Counted from the stretch's first letter, positions 51,998-60,669 are shown. The stretch is 64,000 nt of DNA from JAYRSJ01 sp041920215 (GCA_041920215.1 JAYRSJ010000005.1:124001-188000), one strand, 5' to 3'. The notes: generated by a model not told the origin, from the sequence alone. Made by a program: numbers and translations.

Positions 51998-53323
51998 TCA
52001 GGAGGAGAAGAAGGCGGCGACCGCCTCGGGGTTGGACGGGAAATAGTGGTGCACATAGCTGGCCCTGAGGCTGCCCTGTGCATAGAGCGCCTCGGTGGCC
52101 CCGGGTCGACCTGGCGTGCCGTTGGGGTTGCTGGACCGGGCCAGCGGCGGCAGTGGCGTGTCCAGCAGCGAGTAGTGGAAGGTGTGGCCACGCAACTCAC
52201 CCTCGGGCCATGCGATGCGCTGCAGGCCCAGCGCGGCCAGGCGCGGCTGCAGCGTGGCCCGGCCCGGCAGCAGGCCGGCCATCGCATGGCCGCGGCCTGC
52301 GGCGTCGATCAGCTGCTCGACCAGCAGCAGCATGCCACCGCATTCGGCCAGCAGGGGCTTGCCGGTGGCCAGATGGGCGCGCAGCGCGGCGAACAGGCCG
52401 TTTGCGGCGGCCAGCACCTCGGCATGCAGCTCGGGGTAGCCGCCCGGCAGCCACAGCGCATCGCAGTCCGGCAGGGCCTCGCCGGCCAGCGGCGAGAACA
52501 GGCGCAGCTCGGCGCCCAGCGCGCGCAGGCAGTCCAGATTGGCCGGATAGATGAAGCTGAAGGCGGCGTCGCTGGCGATGGCAATGCGCCGGCCCTGCAG
52601 CAGCGGCGCGGCGACGCTGTCGGTCTCGCTGGCGAAGCGCACCGGGGCGCGCAGCGCGGCGGGTAGCTCGGGGCAGGCCTCGCCCCAGGCCTGGGCCCAG
52701 CGGTCCAGCTGCGCGTCGAGTGCGGGCATTTCCAGGGCCTGGACCAGGCCCAGATGGCGCTCGGGCAGGGCCAGCTCCGGCCGGCGCGGCAGGGCCGCGA
52801 CCAGGGGCAGGTCCTCCGGCAGGCCCTCGGCCACCATGCGGCCATGGGCGGCGCTGCCGACCCGGTTGGCCACCACGCCGGCCAGGCGGACGTCGCGGCG
52901 GAAGGTCTGCAGGCCCACGGCCAGCGCGGCAAAGGTCTGGGCCATGGCCGAGGCATCGATCACCGCCAGCACCGGCAGGCCGAAGCTGGCGGCCAGATCG
53001 GCGCTGCTGGGCTTGCCATCGAACAGGCCCATCACGCCCTCGACCAGGATCAGATCGGCGCTGGCCGCGGCCTCGGCCAGCAGCTGCTGGCAATGCGCGA
53101 GGCCGCCCATGAAGAGGTCCAGCTGGTAGACCGGATGGCCGCTGGCGCGCTCCAGCACCATCGGGTCCAGATAGTCGGGGCCGGTCTTGAAGACGCGCAC
53201 CCGCAGGCCTTGCTGGCGATGCCAGCGGGCGATCGCCGCGGTGACGCTGGTCTTGCCCGAGCCCGAGCTGGGGGCGCTGATCAGCAAGGCGGGGCAGGCC
53301 CGCAGATGGACTTCAGAAGGCAT
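51998..53323 (-). CDS. cobB: Cobyrinate a,c-diamide synthase CobB/CbiA
   Basis: Amidates carboxylates a and c of (hydrogeno)cobyrinic acid using glutamine and ATP. The 441-residue product has the P-loop ISAPSSGSGKTSVTAAIARW, KTGPDYLDPMVLERASG, VEGVMGLFDGKPSSADLA, then the amidotransferase region WLPGGYPELHAEVL and LAECGGMLLL (Cys) and a late His in RGHTFHYSLL. The ATG at 53323 gives MPSEVHLRACPALLI and is better than an upstream in-frame start. It overlaps the 3' end of btuD by 11 bases. Confidence 0.94.
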   Translation of the reverse strand: MPSEVHLRACPALLISAPSSGSGKTSVTAAIARWHRQQGLRVRVFKTGPDYLDPMVLERASGHPVYQLDLFMGGLAHCQQLLAEAAASADLILVEGVMGLFDGKPSSADLAASFGLPVLAVIDASAMAQTFAALAVGLQTFRRDVRLAGVVANRVGSAAHGRMVAEGLPEDLPLVAALPRRPELALPERHLGLVQALEMPALDAQLDRWAQAWGEACPELPAALRAPVRFASETDSVAAPLLQGRRIAIASDAAFSFIYPANLDCLRALGAELRLFSPLAGEALPDCDALWLPGGYPELHAEVLAAANGLFAALRAHLATGKPLLAECGGMLLLVEQLIDAAGRGHAMAGLLPGRATLQPRLAALGLQRIAWPEGELRGHTFHYSLLDTPLPPLARSSNPNGTPGRPGATEALYAQGSLRASYVHHYFPSNPEAVAAFFSS

Positions 53324-54164
53324 GGCGGTTCTTGCTTGGCAGTGGCAGCACATTGGCGGCCGGCGGCTGGGGGGCGGCGGCTGGCGGCGCTGCGGGCAGG
53401 GCCAGCCACTGGCCCTGCAGCTCGACCAGATGCAGGCGGTGGTCGAACACCGCCTGCAGCGCCTCGCGGGTGGCGGGCAGGGCCGGCGGCCCCTGCAGCC
53501 GCAGGCGGCCGGCCTGCATCACGATCAGGCTGTCGGCCTGCAGCGCCATGTTCAGCTCGTGCAGCACGCTGACGACCGCGACGCCGCTGGCCGCCAGCTC
53601 GCGCACCAGGCCCAGCCAGTCGCTCTGATGCGGCGGGTCCAGATGGGCCAGCGGTTCGTCCATCAGCAGCAGCTGGGCCTGCACCGCCAGCGCGCGGGCC
53701 AAGAGCACCCGCTGGCGTTCGCCGCCGCTGAGCTGGGCCAGCGGGCGCTCGCGCCAGTCCCAGCTCTGGGTGGCCTGCATGGCCTGCAGCACCGCCGCAT
53801 GGTCCGCAGGGCCGGGCGGCGCCAGCCAGGCCTGGTGGGGCAGGCGGCCCAGCATCACGACTTCGTAGGCCTTCAGCTCGTCGGCGCTGGCTTCGTTCTG
53901 GCCCAGCCAGGCCAGGGTCTGGGCGCGGCGCTTGGCCGGCCAGTCCTGCAGCGGCCGACCCAGCAGCTCGATGCGCGCGGCGCAGGGCAGCAGGCCGGCC
54001 AGCGCGCGCAGCAGCGTGGACTTGCCGGCGCCGTTTGGGCCGACGATGGCGGTCCAGCGGCCGGCCTCCAGGCGCAGATCGATGTCGCTCAGTATCGTGC
54101 GCTGCTGCAGGCTCAGGGCATCGATGCGGGCCTGCAGCGCGAGGGCTGGTGTCTTCTGGCTCAT
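53313..54164 (-). CDS. btuD: Vitamin B12 ABC transporter ATP-binding protein BtuD
   Basis: ATPase of the BtuCDF importer. The 283-residue product has Walker A VGPNGAGKSTLLRALAGLL, signature QLSGGERQRVLLARALA, Walker B LLLMDEPLAHLD and an H-loop (VVSVLHELNMAL). A Pro/Ala-rich tail of about 40 residues follows the core. Start ATG at 54164 overlaps the btuC stop (ATGA); the frame runs a little further upstream. B12 rather than iron is inferred from its place in the cobalamin operon. Confidence 0.9.
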   Translation of the reverse strand: MSQKTPALALQARIDALSLQQRTILSDIDLRLEAGRWTAIVGPNGAGKSTLLRALAGLLPCAARIELLGRPLQDWPAKRRAQTLAWLGQNEASADELKAYEVVMLGRLPHQAWLAPPGPADHAAVLQAMQATQSWDWRERPLAQLSGGERQRVLLARALAVQAQLLLMDEPLAHLDPPHQSDWLGLVRELAASGVAVVSVLHELNMALQADSLIVMQAGRLRLQGPPALPATREALQAVFDHRLHLVELQGQWLALPAAPPAAAPQPPAANVLPLPSKNRHAF

Positions 54165-55159
54165 CGGGCTTGCTCCAGCAGCGGGCGGCGGTGCATCAGC
54201 CACAGCAGATAGGCTCCACCCAAGAGGGCGGTGACCACGCCGACCGGCAGCTCCTGCGGCGCCACCAGCCAGCGCGAGACGATGTCGGCCGCCAGCAGCA
54301 GCGCGCCGCCGGTCAGTCCGGCCAGCAGCAGCAACCAGCTGTGATTGCAGTGCAGGCGGCTGCGCACCAGATGCGGCGCCACCAGGCCCACAAAGGCGAT
54401 CAGGCCGGCCTGGGCCACTGCGGTGCCGGTGGCCAGGGCCAGCACCGCGATCAGCAGCAGGCGCACCAGGCCCAGCCGCACGCCCAGCGAGCTCGCGGTG
54501 GCCTCGCCCAGGCTCATCGCGTCCAGCGAGCGGCTGGCGCCCAGCGCGGCCAGCAGGCTGAGCAGCAGCACCGGTGCCATGATCGCGACGCTCAACCAGC
54601 TCAGAAAGCCGGTGGTGCCCAGCATGAAGGCCTGCATGGGGCGCATGATGTCCGGCGTCATCAGAGTCAGCAGCGCGGTGGCCGAGCCCAGCACCACGCC
54701 GACGATGACGCCGGCCAGCAGCAGGCGCATGGTCTGCAGCGCGCCCTTGGCCAGCATCAGGGTCAGCAGCACCGCGCCCACCGCGCCGGCGAAGGCCGCA
54801 CCGGTGAGGCCCAGGCGCAGACCCCAGGCGGCGGCGGCAGGCGACAGGCCCAGGCTGACCAGCAGCACCGCCACGCCCAGGCCGGCGCCGGACGAGGCGC
54901 CCAGCAGATAGGGGTCGGCCAGCGGGTTGCGGAACAGGCCCTGGGCCACCGCGCCGGCCAGGCCCAGCAGGGCGCCGGCGCTCCAGGCGCCGACCGAGCG
55001 CGGCAGGCGGATCTGCCAGAGGATCTGCTGCTGTACCGGATCGGCGCTGCCCAGGGTCTGCAGCGCAAAGCCGGTGCTGCCGACGGTGACGCCCAAGAGG
55101 GTCAGCGCCATGCCCAGCAGCAGCAGCGTGATCAGCAGATGTGCGGGCTTGTGCGTCAT
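54161..55159 (-). CDS. btuC: Vitamin B12 ABC transporter permease BtuC (FecCD family)
   Basis: Inner-membrane permease with about ten helices, 332 residues. Family features include LPRSVGAWSAGALLGLAGAVAQGLFRNPLADPYLLG, GVIVGVVLGSATALLTLM, WLSVAIMAPVLLLSL and GLIAFVGLVAPHLVR near the C-terminus. The FecCD family includes iron-siderophore permeases; B12 is inferred from the operon context. Confidence 0.91.
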   Translation of the reverse strand: MTHKPAHLLITLLLLGMALTLLGVTVGSTGFALQTLGSADPVQQQILWQIRLPRSVGAWSAGALLGLAGAVAQGLFRNPLADPYLLGASSGAGLGVAVLLVSLGLSPAAAAWGLRLGLTGAAFAGAVGAVLLTLMLAKGALQTMRLLLAGVIVGVVLGSATALLTLMTPDIMRPMQAFMLGTTGFLSWLSVAIMAPVLLLSLLAALGASRSLDAMSLGEATASSLGVRLGLVRLLLIAVLALATGTAVAQAGLIAFVGLVAPHLVRSRLHCNHSWLLLLAGLTGGALLLAADIVSRWLVAPQELPVGVVTALLGGAYLLWLMHRRPLLEQAR

Positions 55160-55170
55160 GGCTGCGCGCC

Positions 55171-56040
55171 TCAGGGCTTGGCCGCCAGCTCGCGCAGGCA
55201 GCGCAACATGGAGCGGGCGGCCTCGTCCATGCGGGGGCCGGGTCTTGCCATCATCTCGGATTCGGCCGGCGGGAAGACGCAGAGCTGCTGCTGGCGCAGC
55301 GCGCTGATGCCGGGCCAGCCCGGCCGTTTCTCCAGGCTCACTGCATTGCGCTGGGCCACCATGATGATCTGCGGGTCGGCGCGCACGACGAACTCGGGGT
55401 TGAGCTTGGGGAAGGGGCCCAGCTCCTTGCTGACGATATTGCGCAGGCCCAGCCGGGCCAGGGTTTCGCCGATGAAGGAGGCTTCGCCGGCCGCAAAGGG
55501 CGCACTGTCGACCTCGTAGTAGACACGCCGGCCGCGCAGGCCGGGCGGCACCTGGGCCGCCGCCTCGTCCACCGCCGCGTCGATGCGCTGCCAGATCTTC
55601 AGCGGCTCGGGCACGCCCAACAGCTGGCCCAGGGCCAGCAGCACCCGCTTGACCTGGGCATGGCTGTTGGTGTCCAGCACCAGCACCTTGAGCCCCAGTG
55701 ACTCCAGGCGGTCCTGCACCCGCGAGCTGGGCGCCACCAGCACCACATCGGGCCGCAGCGCGACGATGGTCTCGACCTGGGTGTCGTCCAGGCCACCGAG
55801 CTTGGGCAGCTTGTTGACCTGGGCCGGATGGTTGGAATAGCGGTCGACACCCACCAGGCGCTCGCAGGCGCCCAGTGCGCAGACGGTCTCGGTCAGCGAG
55901 GGCAGCAGGCTGACGATGCGCTGCGGCGGCGCCGCCAGCTCGAGCAGGCGGCCGCGGTCGTCCTTGAGCTGCACCGGCGCCGCCTGGGCAGCGAGCGCCA
56001 GCGCGAGCATCAGCCCGGCGAGTCCTTTGACTAGCTTCAT
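55171..56040 (-). CDS. btuF: Vitamin B12 periplasmic binding protein BtuF
   Basis: Periplasmic binding protein of 289 residues. A Sec signal (KLVKGLAGLMLALALAAQAA) ends at about residue 21. The mature part has RIVSLLPSLTETVCALGACERLVGVDRYSNHP, the typical N-terminal lobe of the family, then LGGLDDTQVETIVALRPDVVLV. Start overlaps the cobU stop (ATGA). The gap to btuC is 11 bases. Confidence 0.92.
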   Translation of the reverse strand: MKLVKGLAGLMLALALAAQAAPVQLKDDRGRLLELAAPPQRIVSLLPSLTETVCALGACERLVGVDRYSNHPAQVNKLPKLGGLDDTQVETIVALRPDVVLVAPSSRVQDRLESLGLKVLVLDTNSHAQVKRVLLALGQLLGVPEPLKIWQRIDAAVDEAAAQVPPGLRGRRVYYEVDSAPFAAGEASFIGETLARLGLRNIVSKELGPFPKLNPEFVVRADPQIIMVAQRNAVSLEKRPGWPGISALRQQQLCVFPPAESEMMARPGPRMDEAARSMLRCLRELAAKP

Positions 56041-56609
56041 CGAGGGCTCCTCTGTACCGGCCGGCTCCAGGCCTGGCCGGCCACCATCAGGGTTAGGTCT
56101 TGACAGTGCTGGGCCACGGCCTGGTTCAGCCGGCCCAGCTCGTCGACATAGAAGCGCGCCTCGCGCGACAGCGGCGAGACGCCCCAGCCCACCTCGTTGG
56201 AGACGAACAGCACTGGCGAGGGCAGCTTGGGCAGCAGCTCCAGCAGCTGCGCGCGTTCGGTTTGCCAGCCAGCCAGATCGGGCGGTCCGTCCATGGGCAT
56301 CAGCCAGTTGCTCAGCCACAGGGTCAGGCAGTCGACCAGAATCAGCCGCCCGGGGGCGGCGCAGCACGCCAGGCCTTGGGCCAGCTGCCGCGGCACTTCC
56401 AGCGTTTCGAAGCCCGCCGGGCGATCCTGCCGATGGCGTGCGATGCGCGCGCGCATCTCTTCGTCCAGCGCCTCGGCCGTGGCCACGACCGTGACGCTGT
56501 GGCCGGGCGCGGCGGAAGCCCAGGCCTGTGCCAGGCTTTCGGCATGGCGCGACTTGCCGCTGCGCTGGCCGCCGACGATCAGCTGGTGGCGGGGCGGGTT
56601 GGCGCGCAT
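56037..56609 (-). CDS. cobU: Adenosylcobinamide kinase / guanylyltransferase CobU/CobP
   Basis: Bifunctional enzyme that phosphorylates and then guanylylates adenosylcobinamide. The 190-residue product has the P-loop VGGQRSGKSRHAESLAQ, ATAEALDEEMRARIARH with the active-site His, LILVDCLTLWLSNWL and VSNEVGWGVSP. Start ATG at 56609, 3 bases from the btuB stop. Confidence 0.96.
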   Translation of the reverse strand: MRANPPRHQLIVGGQRSGKSRHAESLAQAWASAAPGHSVTVVATAEALDEEMRARIARHRQDRPAGFETLEVPRQLAQGLACCAAPGRLILVDCLTLWLSNWLMPMDGPPDLAGWQTERAQLLELLPKLPSPVLFVSNEVGWGVSPLSREARFYVDELGRLNQAVAQHCQDLTLMVAGQAWSRPVQRSPR

Positions 56610-56612
56610 GGC

Positions 56613-58523
56613 TCAGAGCGTGTAGCGCAGGCCGACGAAGAGCTGGCGCGGCGCGCTGGCATAGCCGCGGGCGGTCTGATACTCGCGGTCGAAGGCATTG
56701 TCCAGCTTGATCTGCAGGCGCAGATCGCTGCCGAGGCTGCGCTGCGCCTCCAGGTCCAGCGTCGCATAGCCGCCCAGGCGCGCGGTATTGGCCGCGTTGT
56801 CATAGCGCTTGGCGCTGGCCAGCAGCTGGGCCCCGAGGCTCCAGGCGCCCAGCTCGGTGTCGGCCCGCAGGCTCAGATGGGTCTTGCTGCGGCGCGCCAG
56901 CAGCTTGCCGTAGCTGACCGAGCCGGGGGTGGCGTCCTTGGGCGATTGCAGGTCCAGCGAGCCCGACAGGCGCAGTGTCGCGATGCGGGTGGCGCCGCGC
57001 AGGCTCAGGCCCTGCAGCAGGCCTTTGTTGACATTCTCATAGCAGCCGAACTGGCTGAGGCAGGCTCCGGCCGCGCCGAAGATGATCAGATCGCGTATCT
57101 CGTTGCGGTAGGCGCTGATGCCCGCGCTGCTGCTGCCCTGGCTCCAGTGCAGGCCCAGCTCGGCATTGCGGCCGCGCTCGGGCTGCAGGCCGGCGACGCC
57201 GTAGTCGCTGAACTGCTGATAGAGGCTGGGCGCACGGAAGGCGCTGCCCAGCTGCGCCTGCAGACGCCAGGCCGAGCCCAGGCTGTAGCCGGCCGCGACC
57301 GTGCCGGTACTGGCGCTGCCGAACTGGCTGTCGCGGTCGTGGCGCGCATGCAGCTGCAGCGAGGCGGGGCCGGCGCTCCACAGCAGGCCGGCACCCAGAG
57401 CGTCCTGGTGGCGCTTGGCCTGGCCCGGTGTCGGCGCCTGCGACAGGCCGCTGTTCTCGAGACGGTCCTCGCGCCGCTCCAGCTGCGCCGTCAGCTGGGT
57501 GCTGGCGCTCAGCTTGTAGCCGCTGTTGAAGGTGTAGGCGCGGATGCGGGTCTCGGTCTGATAGGGGCTGGGCCGCGTCTCGTAGCGATCGAAGGACTCG
57601 CCCACCGTCAGCTCGGTGTTGAGCGCCTCGCTCCATTGCGCCTGCCAGCTGGCGCGGTTGGCGCGCATGGTGTGCAGATTGCGGTCGTCGACCGTGGGCT
57701 TGGCCGTGGCGTCGTACTGGCTGTTGACATGGCCATAGACGCTCATCAGCTCCAGGCGCTGGGTATTGCTCAGCTGGGCGCCCAGGCGCAGGCTGGCATT
57801 GCGGTTGCGGTAGCCGTCCTGGTCGGGTCGGTAGGCGGGGTCGCTGCTGGGCCGGGTGTTGAAGCCTTCGCTGCGCTCACCGGCAGCGGACAGCGCGTAG
57901 TCGAAGCGGCCCTGGGCACCGCTGACGCTGGCATCCAGCTTGGCCAGGCCGCGGTTGCCGGCGCCTGCCGCCAGCTCGACGCTGGGGCGGCCCTGGCCCT
58001 TGCGGGTGAAGATCTGCACCACGCCGCCGATGGCATCCGAGCCGTAGATGGCGCTGGCGGCGCCGCGCACGATCTCGACACGCTCGATCTGCGCCAGCGG
58101 TATGGCCTGCCAGGAGGCGCCGCTGCTGGCTTGCGAGTCGACGCGCACACCGTCGATCAGCACCGTGGTGTGGCGGGTGTCGGCGCCGCGCACGAAGAGG
58201 CTGGTGTTGCCGCCGGGACCGCCGTTGCGCACCATCTCGAAGCAGGCCTGGCTGCGCAGCAGATCAGCCAGACTGCCGATGGCCTGGCGCTCGATATCGG
58301 CGCGGGTCAACACGGTGGCATCTGCCAGCACCTGGCTCAGCGGCAGCGGGCTGCGGGTGGCGGTGATCAGCACCGGCTCCAGCCCCTGGGGCCGGGGCTG
58401 GCCATGGGCTAGCGTGCAGAGCAGGGCAAGCGGGGCCAGACGCAGGGTGCGCGAGACGGCGCGCGGACAGGCGGCCAGCAAGGGGCGGGCAAGGCGTGTG
58501 TGACGCCCGGGGATCGGATACAT
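56613..58523 (-). CDS. btuB: Vitamin B12 TonB-dependent outer-membrane receptor BtuB
   Basis: Outer-membrane B12 transporter energised by TonB. The 636-residue precursor has a long, arginine-rich N-terminus and a signal core around residues 28-41 (RLAPLALLCTLAHGQ), a TonB box-like EPVLITATR near residues 49-57, the plug domain (FEMVRNGGPGGNTSLFVRGADTRHTTVLIDG, AIYGSDAIGGVVQIFTRKGQ) and a beta-barrel ending FVGLRYTL. The last residue is Leu rather than the usual Phe. The ATG at 58523 was chosen as the first plausible start after the riboswitch; the open frame extends through that element but is not coding. Confidence 0.92.
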   Translation of the reverse strand: MYPIPGRHTRLARPLLAACPRAVSRTLRLAPLALLCTLAHGQPRPQGLEPVLITATRSPLPLSQVLADATVLTRADIERQAIGSLADLLRSQACFEMVRNGGPGGNTSLFVRGADTRHTTVLIDGVRVDSQASSGASWQAIPLAQIERVEIVRGAASAIYGSDAIGGVVQIFTRKGQGRPSVELAAGAGNRGLAKLDASVSGAQGRFDYALSAAGERSEGFNTRPSSDPAYRPDQDGYRNRNASLRLGAQLSNTQRLELMSVYGHVNSQYDATAKPTVDDRNLHTMRANRASWQAQWSEALNTELTVGESFDRYETRPSPYQTETRIRAYTFNSGYKLSASTQLTAQLERREDRLENSGLSQAPTPGQAKRHQDALGAGLLWSAGPASLQLHARHDRDSQFGSASTGTVAAGYSLGSAWRLQAQLGSAFRAPSLYQQFSDYGVAGLQPERGRNAELGLHWSQGSSSAGISAYRNEIRDLIIFGAAGACLSQFGCYENVNKGLLQGLSLRGATRIATLRLSGSLDLQSPKDATPGSVSYGKLLARRSKTHLSLRADTELGAWSLGAQLLASAKRYDNAANTARLGGYATLDLEAQRSLGSDLRLQIKLDNAFDREYQTARGYASAPRQLFVGLRYTL

Positions 58524-58612
58524 GGAATGAGACCAAAGACTTCGCCCAGGCGCCAGCTTCCCCGCAGGCCCCTGTAGAACGAGGGCAAGAGCCATGCGGC
58601 CGCTCGCCATCA

Positions 58613-58831
58613 CCTGTTGGCCGGTATCCGGGCTGGCGGAACACACCTCTGCGTCCTTCCCAGCGTCTTGCGAGCGCCAGTGGACTGTTGAGCAGAGACT
58701 GGAAGCCACAGGGGCTTCGTCCGCTTACCGTTGCGGGGACAGCTCAGCTTAGGTTGGCCCCGAAAGAGGCGCGCCCTGCTGATTCCCGTTTAACTGCGCA
58801 GGCAAAGAATGACTGCGCGAGCACCAACGGG
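58613..58831 (-). promoter_or_regulatory. Cobalamin riboswitch upstream of btuB
   Basis: On the minus strand, from 58831 down: GTTGGTGC, then CGGGAATCAG at 58779-58788, a stretch CTGTCCCCGCAACGGTAAGC (about 58723-58742, the CCCCGCAACxGTAA element), then CCACTGG and GGGAAGGACG (B12-box region, 58650-58686), then GGATACCGGCC and CCAAC that would close P1 with the opening GTTGG. This is the order of the cobalamin (B12 box) riboswitch. It lies about 90 bases before the btuB start; the space in between could hold the expression platform. It presumably represses btuB and the downstream operon when adenosylcobalamin is abundant. Confidence 0.9.
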
Positions 58832-58838
58832 CCGCATT

Positions 58839-59282
58839 CTAGTCGAGCGCTTTCGATGCTCCGCCCGGCTTCTGGCTTTTCCTTGATCCAGTGCCGGGCG
58901 CGGCCTTGCTTTTCTTCGTGCCGGCTTTGGCGCCGGATGCGGCAGGCTCGGGCGCCGCGGCGCGCTGGCCGCGTATGCCGGTGGCCAGCGCGGCCTGGCG
59001 GCGCTGCGCGGCCTCCTGAGCCGCTCGCTCACGGGCCAGGCGCTGGGCGGTCTTGCGCTCGGCCGCCGCCTGCTTGCGGGCTGTATTTAGGGCCTGCTCG
59101 CTGGGGCGGTCGTAGCTGAGGGTCTGGGCCGGCTTGCCATCGGGGCAGGGCGAATCGCGCAGATCGCGGCCCTCGGGGCCGCAGCGGTAGATGCTGGTGC
59201 TGCGGCTCTCCGTCTGGGCTGCGGCGGCAGCGCTCGCCAGCGCCACCAGCACGACGAGGGTGCGCAGCGCCAGCGTTCTCAT
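58839..59282 (-). CDS. Secreted basic protein of unknown function (DUF4124-like start)
   Basis: Predicted periplasmic protein of 147 residues. The signal MRTLALRTLVVLVALASAAAA ends near residue 22. The mature N-terminus (IYRCGPEGRDLRDSPCPDGKP, two Cys) resembles the DUF4124 cell-envelope domain. The following segment is an Ala/Arg/Gln/Lys-rich coiled coil (RKQAAAERKTAQRLARERAA) and a low-complexity Lys/Ser/Gly tail. Its start overlaps the pth stop by 4 bases. The riboswitch lies just beyond its stop. Function unknown. Confidence 0.7.
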   Translation of the reverse strand: MRTLALRTLVVLVALASAAAAAQTESRSTSIYRCGPEGRDLRDSPCPDGKPAQTLSYDRPSEQALNTARKQAAAERKTAQRLARERAAQEAAQRRQAALATGIRGQRAAAPEPAASGAKAGTKKSKAAPGTGSRKSQKPGGASKALD

Positions 59283-59920
59283 GAGCCGGCCTCACTGGGC
59301 GTGGGTAGCGGCGTCGGCTTGGGCGTCGGCTTGGGCCGCGGCGGCTTGGCATGGATCTTCATCATCGCCTGCTCCATCTCGCCCTTGAGCATCAGATCGA
59401 CGGCATCGAGCGATTTGTCTATGCATTCGTCGATCGCCTGGCGCTCCGCCAGCGGCGGCTTGCGCAGCACATAGGCTGCTACCTCGGCCTTGTGGCCGGG
59501 GTGACCAATGCCCAGGCGCAGGCGCCAGAAGTTGGCAGAGCCCAGCTGGGCTTGCATGTCTTTGAGGCCGTTGTGGCCGCCGTTGCCACCGCCCTGCTTG
59601 AACTTCATCTGGCCGGGGGCGATGTCGAGCTCGTCATGGATGGCCAGGATTTCCTCGGGCGCGATCTTGAAGAAGCGCGCCAGCGCGGCCACCGACTTGC
59701 CCGAGAGGTTCATATAGGTCAAGGGCTGCAGCAACCAGATCGGGCCGCTGGCGCCGGGCGCGTGGTTGATGCGCGCGACCAGGCCGTGATAGCTGCGGTC
59801 GGGCTGCAGCTGGCCACCGAGCCTGCGCGCCAGCTGCTCCACCCACCAGAAACCGGCGTTGTGGCGGGTGTCCTCGTATTCGGCGCCCGGGTTGCCCAGG
59901 CCGACAAAGAGACGAATCAT
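59279..59920 (-). CDS. pth: Peptidyl-tRNA hydrolase
   Basis: Releases tRNA from peptidyl-tRNA that has dropped off ribosomes. The 213-residue product has LFVGLGNPGAEYEDTRHNAGF with Asn10 and catalytic His20, LQPLTYMNLSGKSV, IHDELDIAPGQMKFKQGGGNGGHNGLKD and RLRLGIGHPG. A C-terminal Lys/Pro repeat (PKPTPKPTPLPTP), encoded by a tandem repeat, is an extra not found in most Pth. The ATG at 59920 was chosen over one 10 codons upstream because it gives the conserved start. rplY lies upstream, separated by a terminator. Confidence 0.95.
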   Translation of the reverse strand: MIRLFVGLGNPGAEYEDTRHNAGFWWVEQLARRLGGQLQPDRSYHGLVARINHAPGASGPIWLLQPLTYMNLSGKSVAALARFFKIAPEEILAIHDELDIAPGQMKFKQGGGNGGHNGLKDMQAQLGSANFWRLRLGIGHPGHKAEVAAYVLRKPPLAERQAIDECIDKSLDAVDLMLKGEMEQAMMKIHAKPPRPKPTPKPTPLPTPSEAGS

Positions 59921-59948
59921 GATGGCGGCATTATCGAACTTGGGAAAC

Positions 59949-59975
59949 AAAAAAGGCCCTGCAGAGCAGGGCCTT
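59949..59975 (-). terminator. Rho-independent terminator of rplY
   Basis: AAGGCCCTGC (59953-59962) and GCAGGGCCTT (59966-59975) form a perfect 10-bp stem with a 3-base loop. On the minus strand it is followed by a run of six T. It ends the prs-rplY transcript before pth, which then must have its own promoter or depend on readthrough. Confidence 0.9.
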
Positions 59976-60004
59976 CGCGAGGCGGGAGCCAGGCCGGCGA
60001 AGAA

Positions 60005-60634
60005 TTACTTCTTGCCCTTGCCCTTGCCCTTGCCCTTGGCGTCTTCTGCCGGTGCGGCAGCGACGATGATTTCCTCGGCCACCGGCTCGACCGGGGTCAC
60101 GACCACCGGGTTGGGCTTGCCATGGGTGACGACCTTGATGCCGGCGGGCAGCTTCAGATCGTTGACATGCACCGAGTGACCCTTGGTCAGGCCGCTCAGA
60201 TCCACCTCGATGAACTCGGGCAGCTGCTTGGCCAGGCAGGTGATGGCCAGCTCGGTGATGACGTGGTTGACCGTGCACTTGTCGGTCTTGACGGCAGGCG
60301 ACTCGGCTTCACCGACGAAATGCAGCGGGATCTTCTTGGTGATCTTGGTCGTCTCGTCGACGCGCTGGAAGTCGCAGTGCAGCACTTGCGGCTTGTAGGG
60401 GTGGACCTGGTAGTCGCGCAGCAGCACTTGCTGCACGGCGCCGCCAAGTTCCATCTCGAGGATGGTGCTGTGGAAGGCTTCCTTCTTCAGCGCGTGGAAC
60501 AGGGCGTTGTGATCCAGCTCGATCATCACGGGCTCGCCGGCACCGAAAACGATGCCCGGCACCTTGCCAGCGACGCGCAGGCGGCGGCTCGCTCCGGTCC
60601 CCTGCAGCTTGCGCTCAAAAGCGGTGAATTTCAT
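60005..60634 (-). CDS. rplY: Ribosomal protein bL25, long (CTC) form
   Basis: 5S rRNA-binding protein of the 50S subunit. The 209-residue product has an L25 domain (MKFTAFERKLQGTGASRRLRVAGKVPGIVFG) and the CTC extension (KIPLHFVGEAESPAVK, HVITELAITCLAKQLPEFIEVDLSGLTKG, HVNDLKLPAGIKV). It ends with a Lys-Gly repeat tail (KGKGKGKGKK). ATG at 60634, with GGAG upstream. It lies between prs and pth, the usual place. Confidence 0.96.
   Translation of the reverse strand: MKFTAFERKLQGTGASRRLRVAGKVPGIVFGAGEPVMIELDHNALFHALKKEAFHSTILEMELGGAVQQVLLRDYQVHPYKPQVLHCDFQRVDETTKITKKIPLHFVGEAESPAVKTDKCTVNHVITELAITCLAKQLPEFIEVDLSGLTKGHSVHVNDLKLPAGIKVVTHGKPNPVVVTPVEPVAEEIIVAAAPAEDAKGKGKGKGKK
60011..60034 (-). repeat. 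Hexanucleotide repeat at the rplY 3' end
   Basis: CTTGCC occurs four times in tandem, with a fifth imperfect copy (CTTGGC), and encodes the Gly-Lys repeat of the L25 tail. Copy number may vary among strains, changing tail length without breaking the frame. Confidence 0.7.
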
Positions 60635-60654
60635 GACTAACTCCAAATGAAGAA

Positions 60655-60669
60655 ACGCCACCATGGCGT
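60655..60669 (-). terminator. Small hairpin between prs and rplY
   Basis: ACGCCA (60655-60660) and TGGCGT (60664-60669) form a 6-bp stem, loop CCA, followed on the minus strand by TTTCTTC. It lies between the prs stop and the rplY start. It could be a weak terminator or attenuator. Confidence 0.3.

Noticed and set aside
58524..58709. N-terminal extension of BtuB
   Set aside because: It runs into the cobalamin riboswitch and has no signal peptide pattern.
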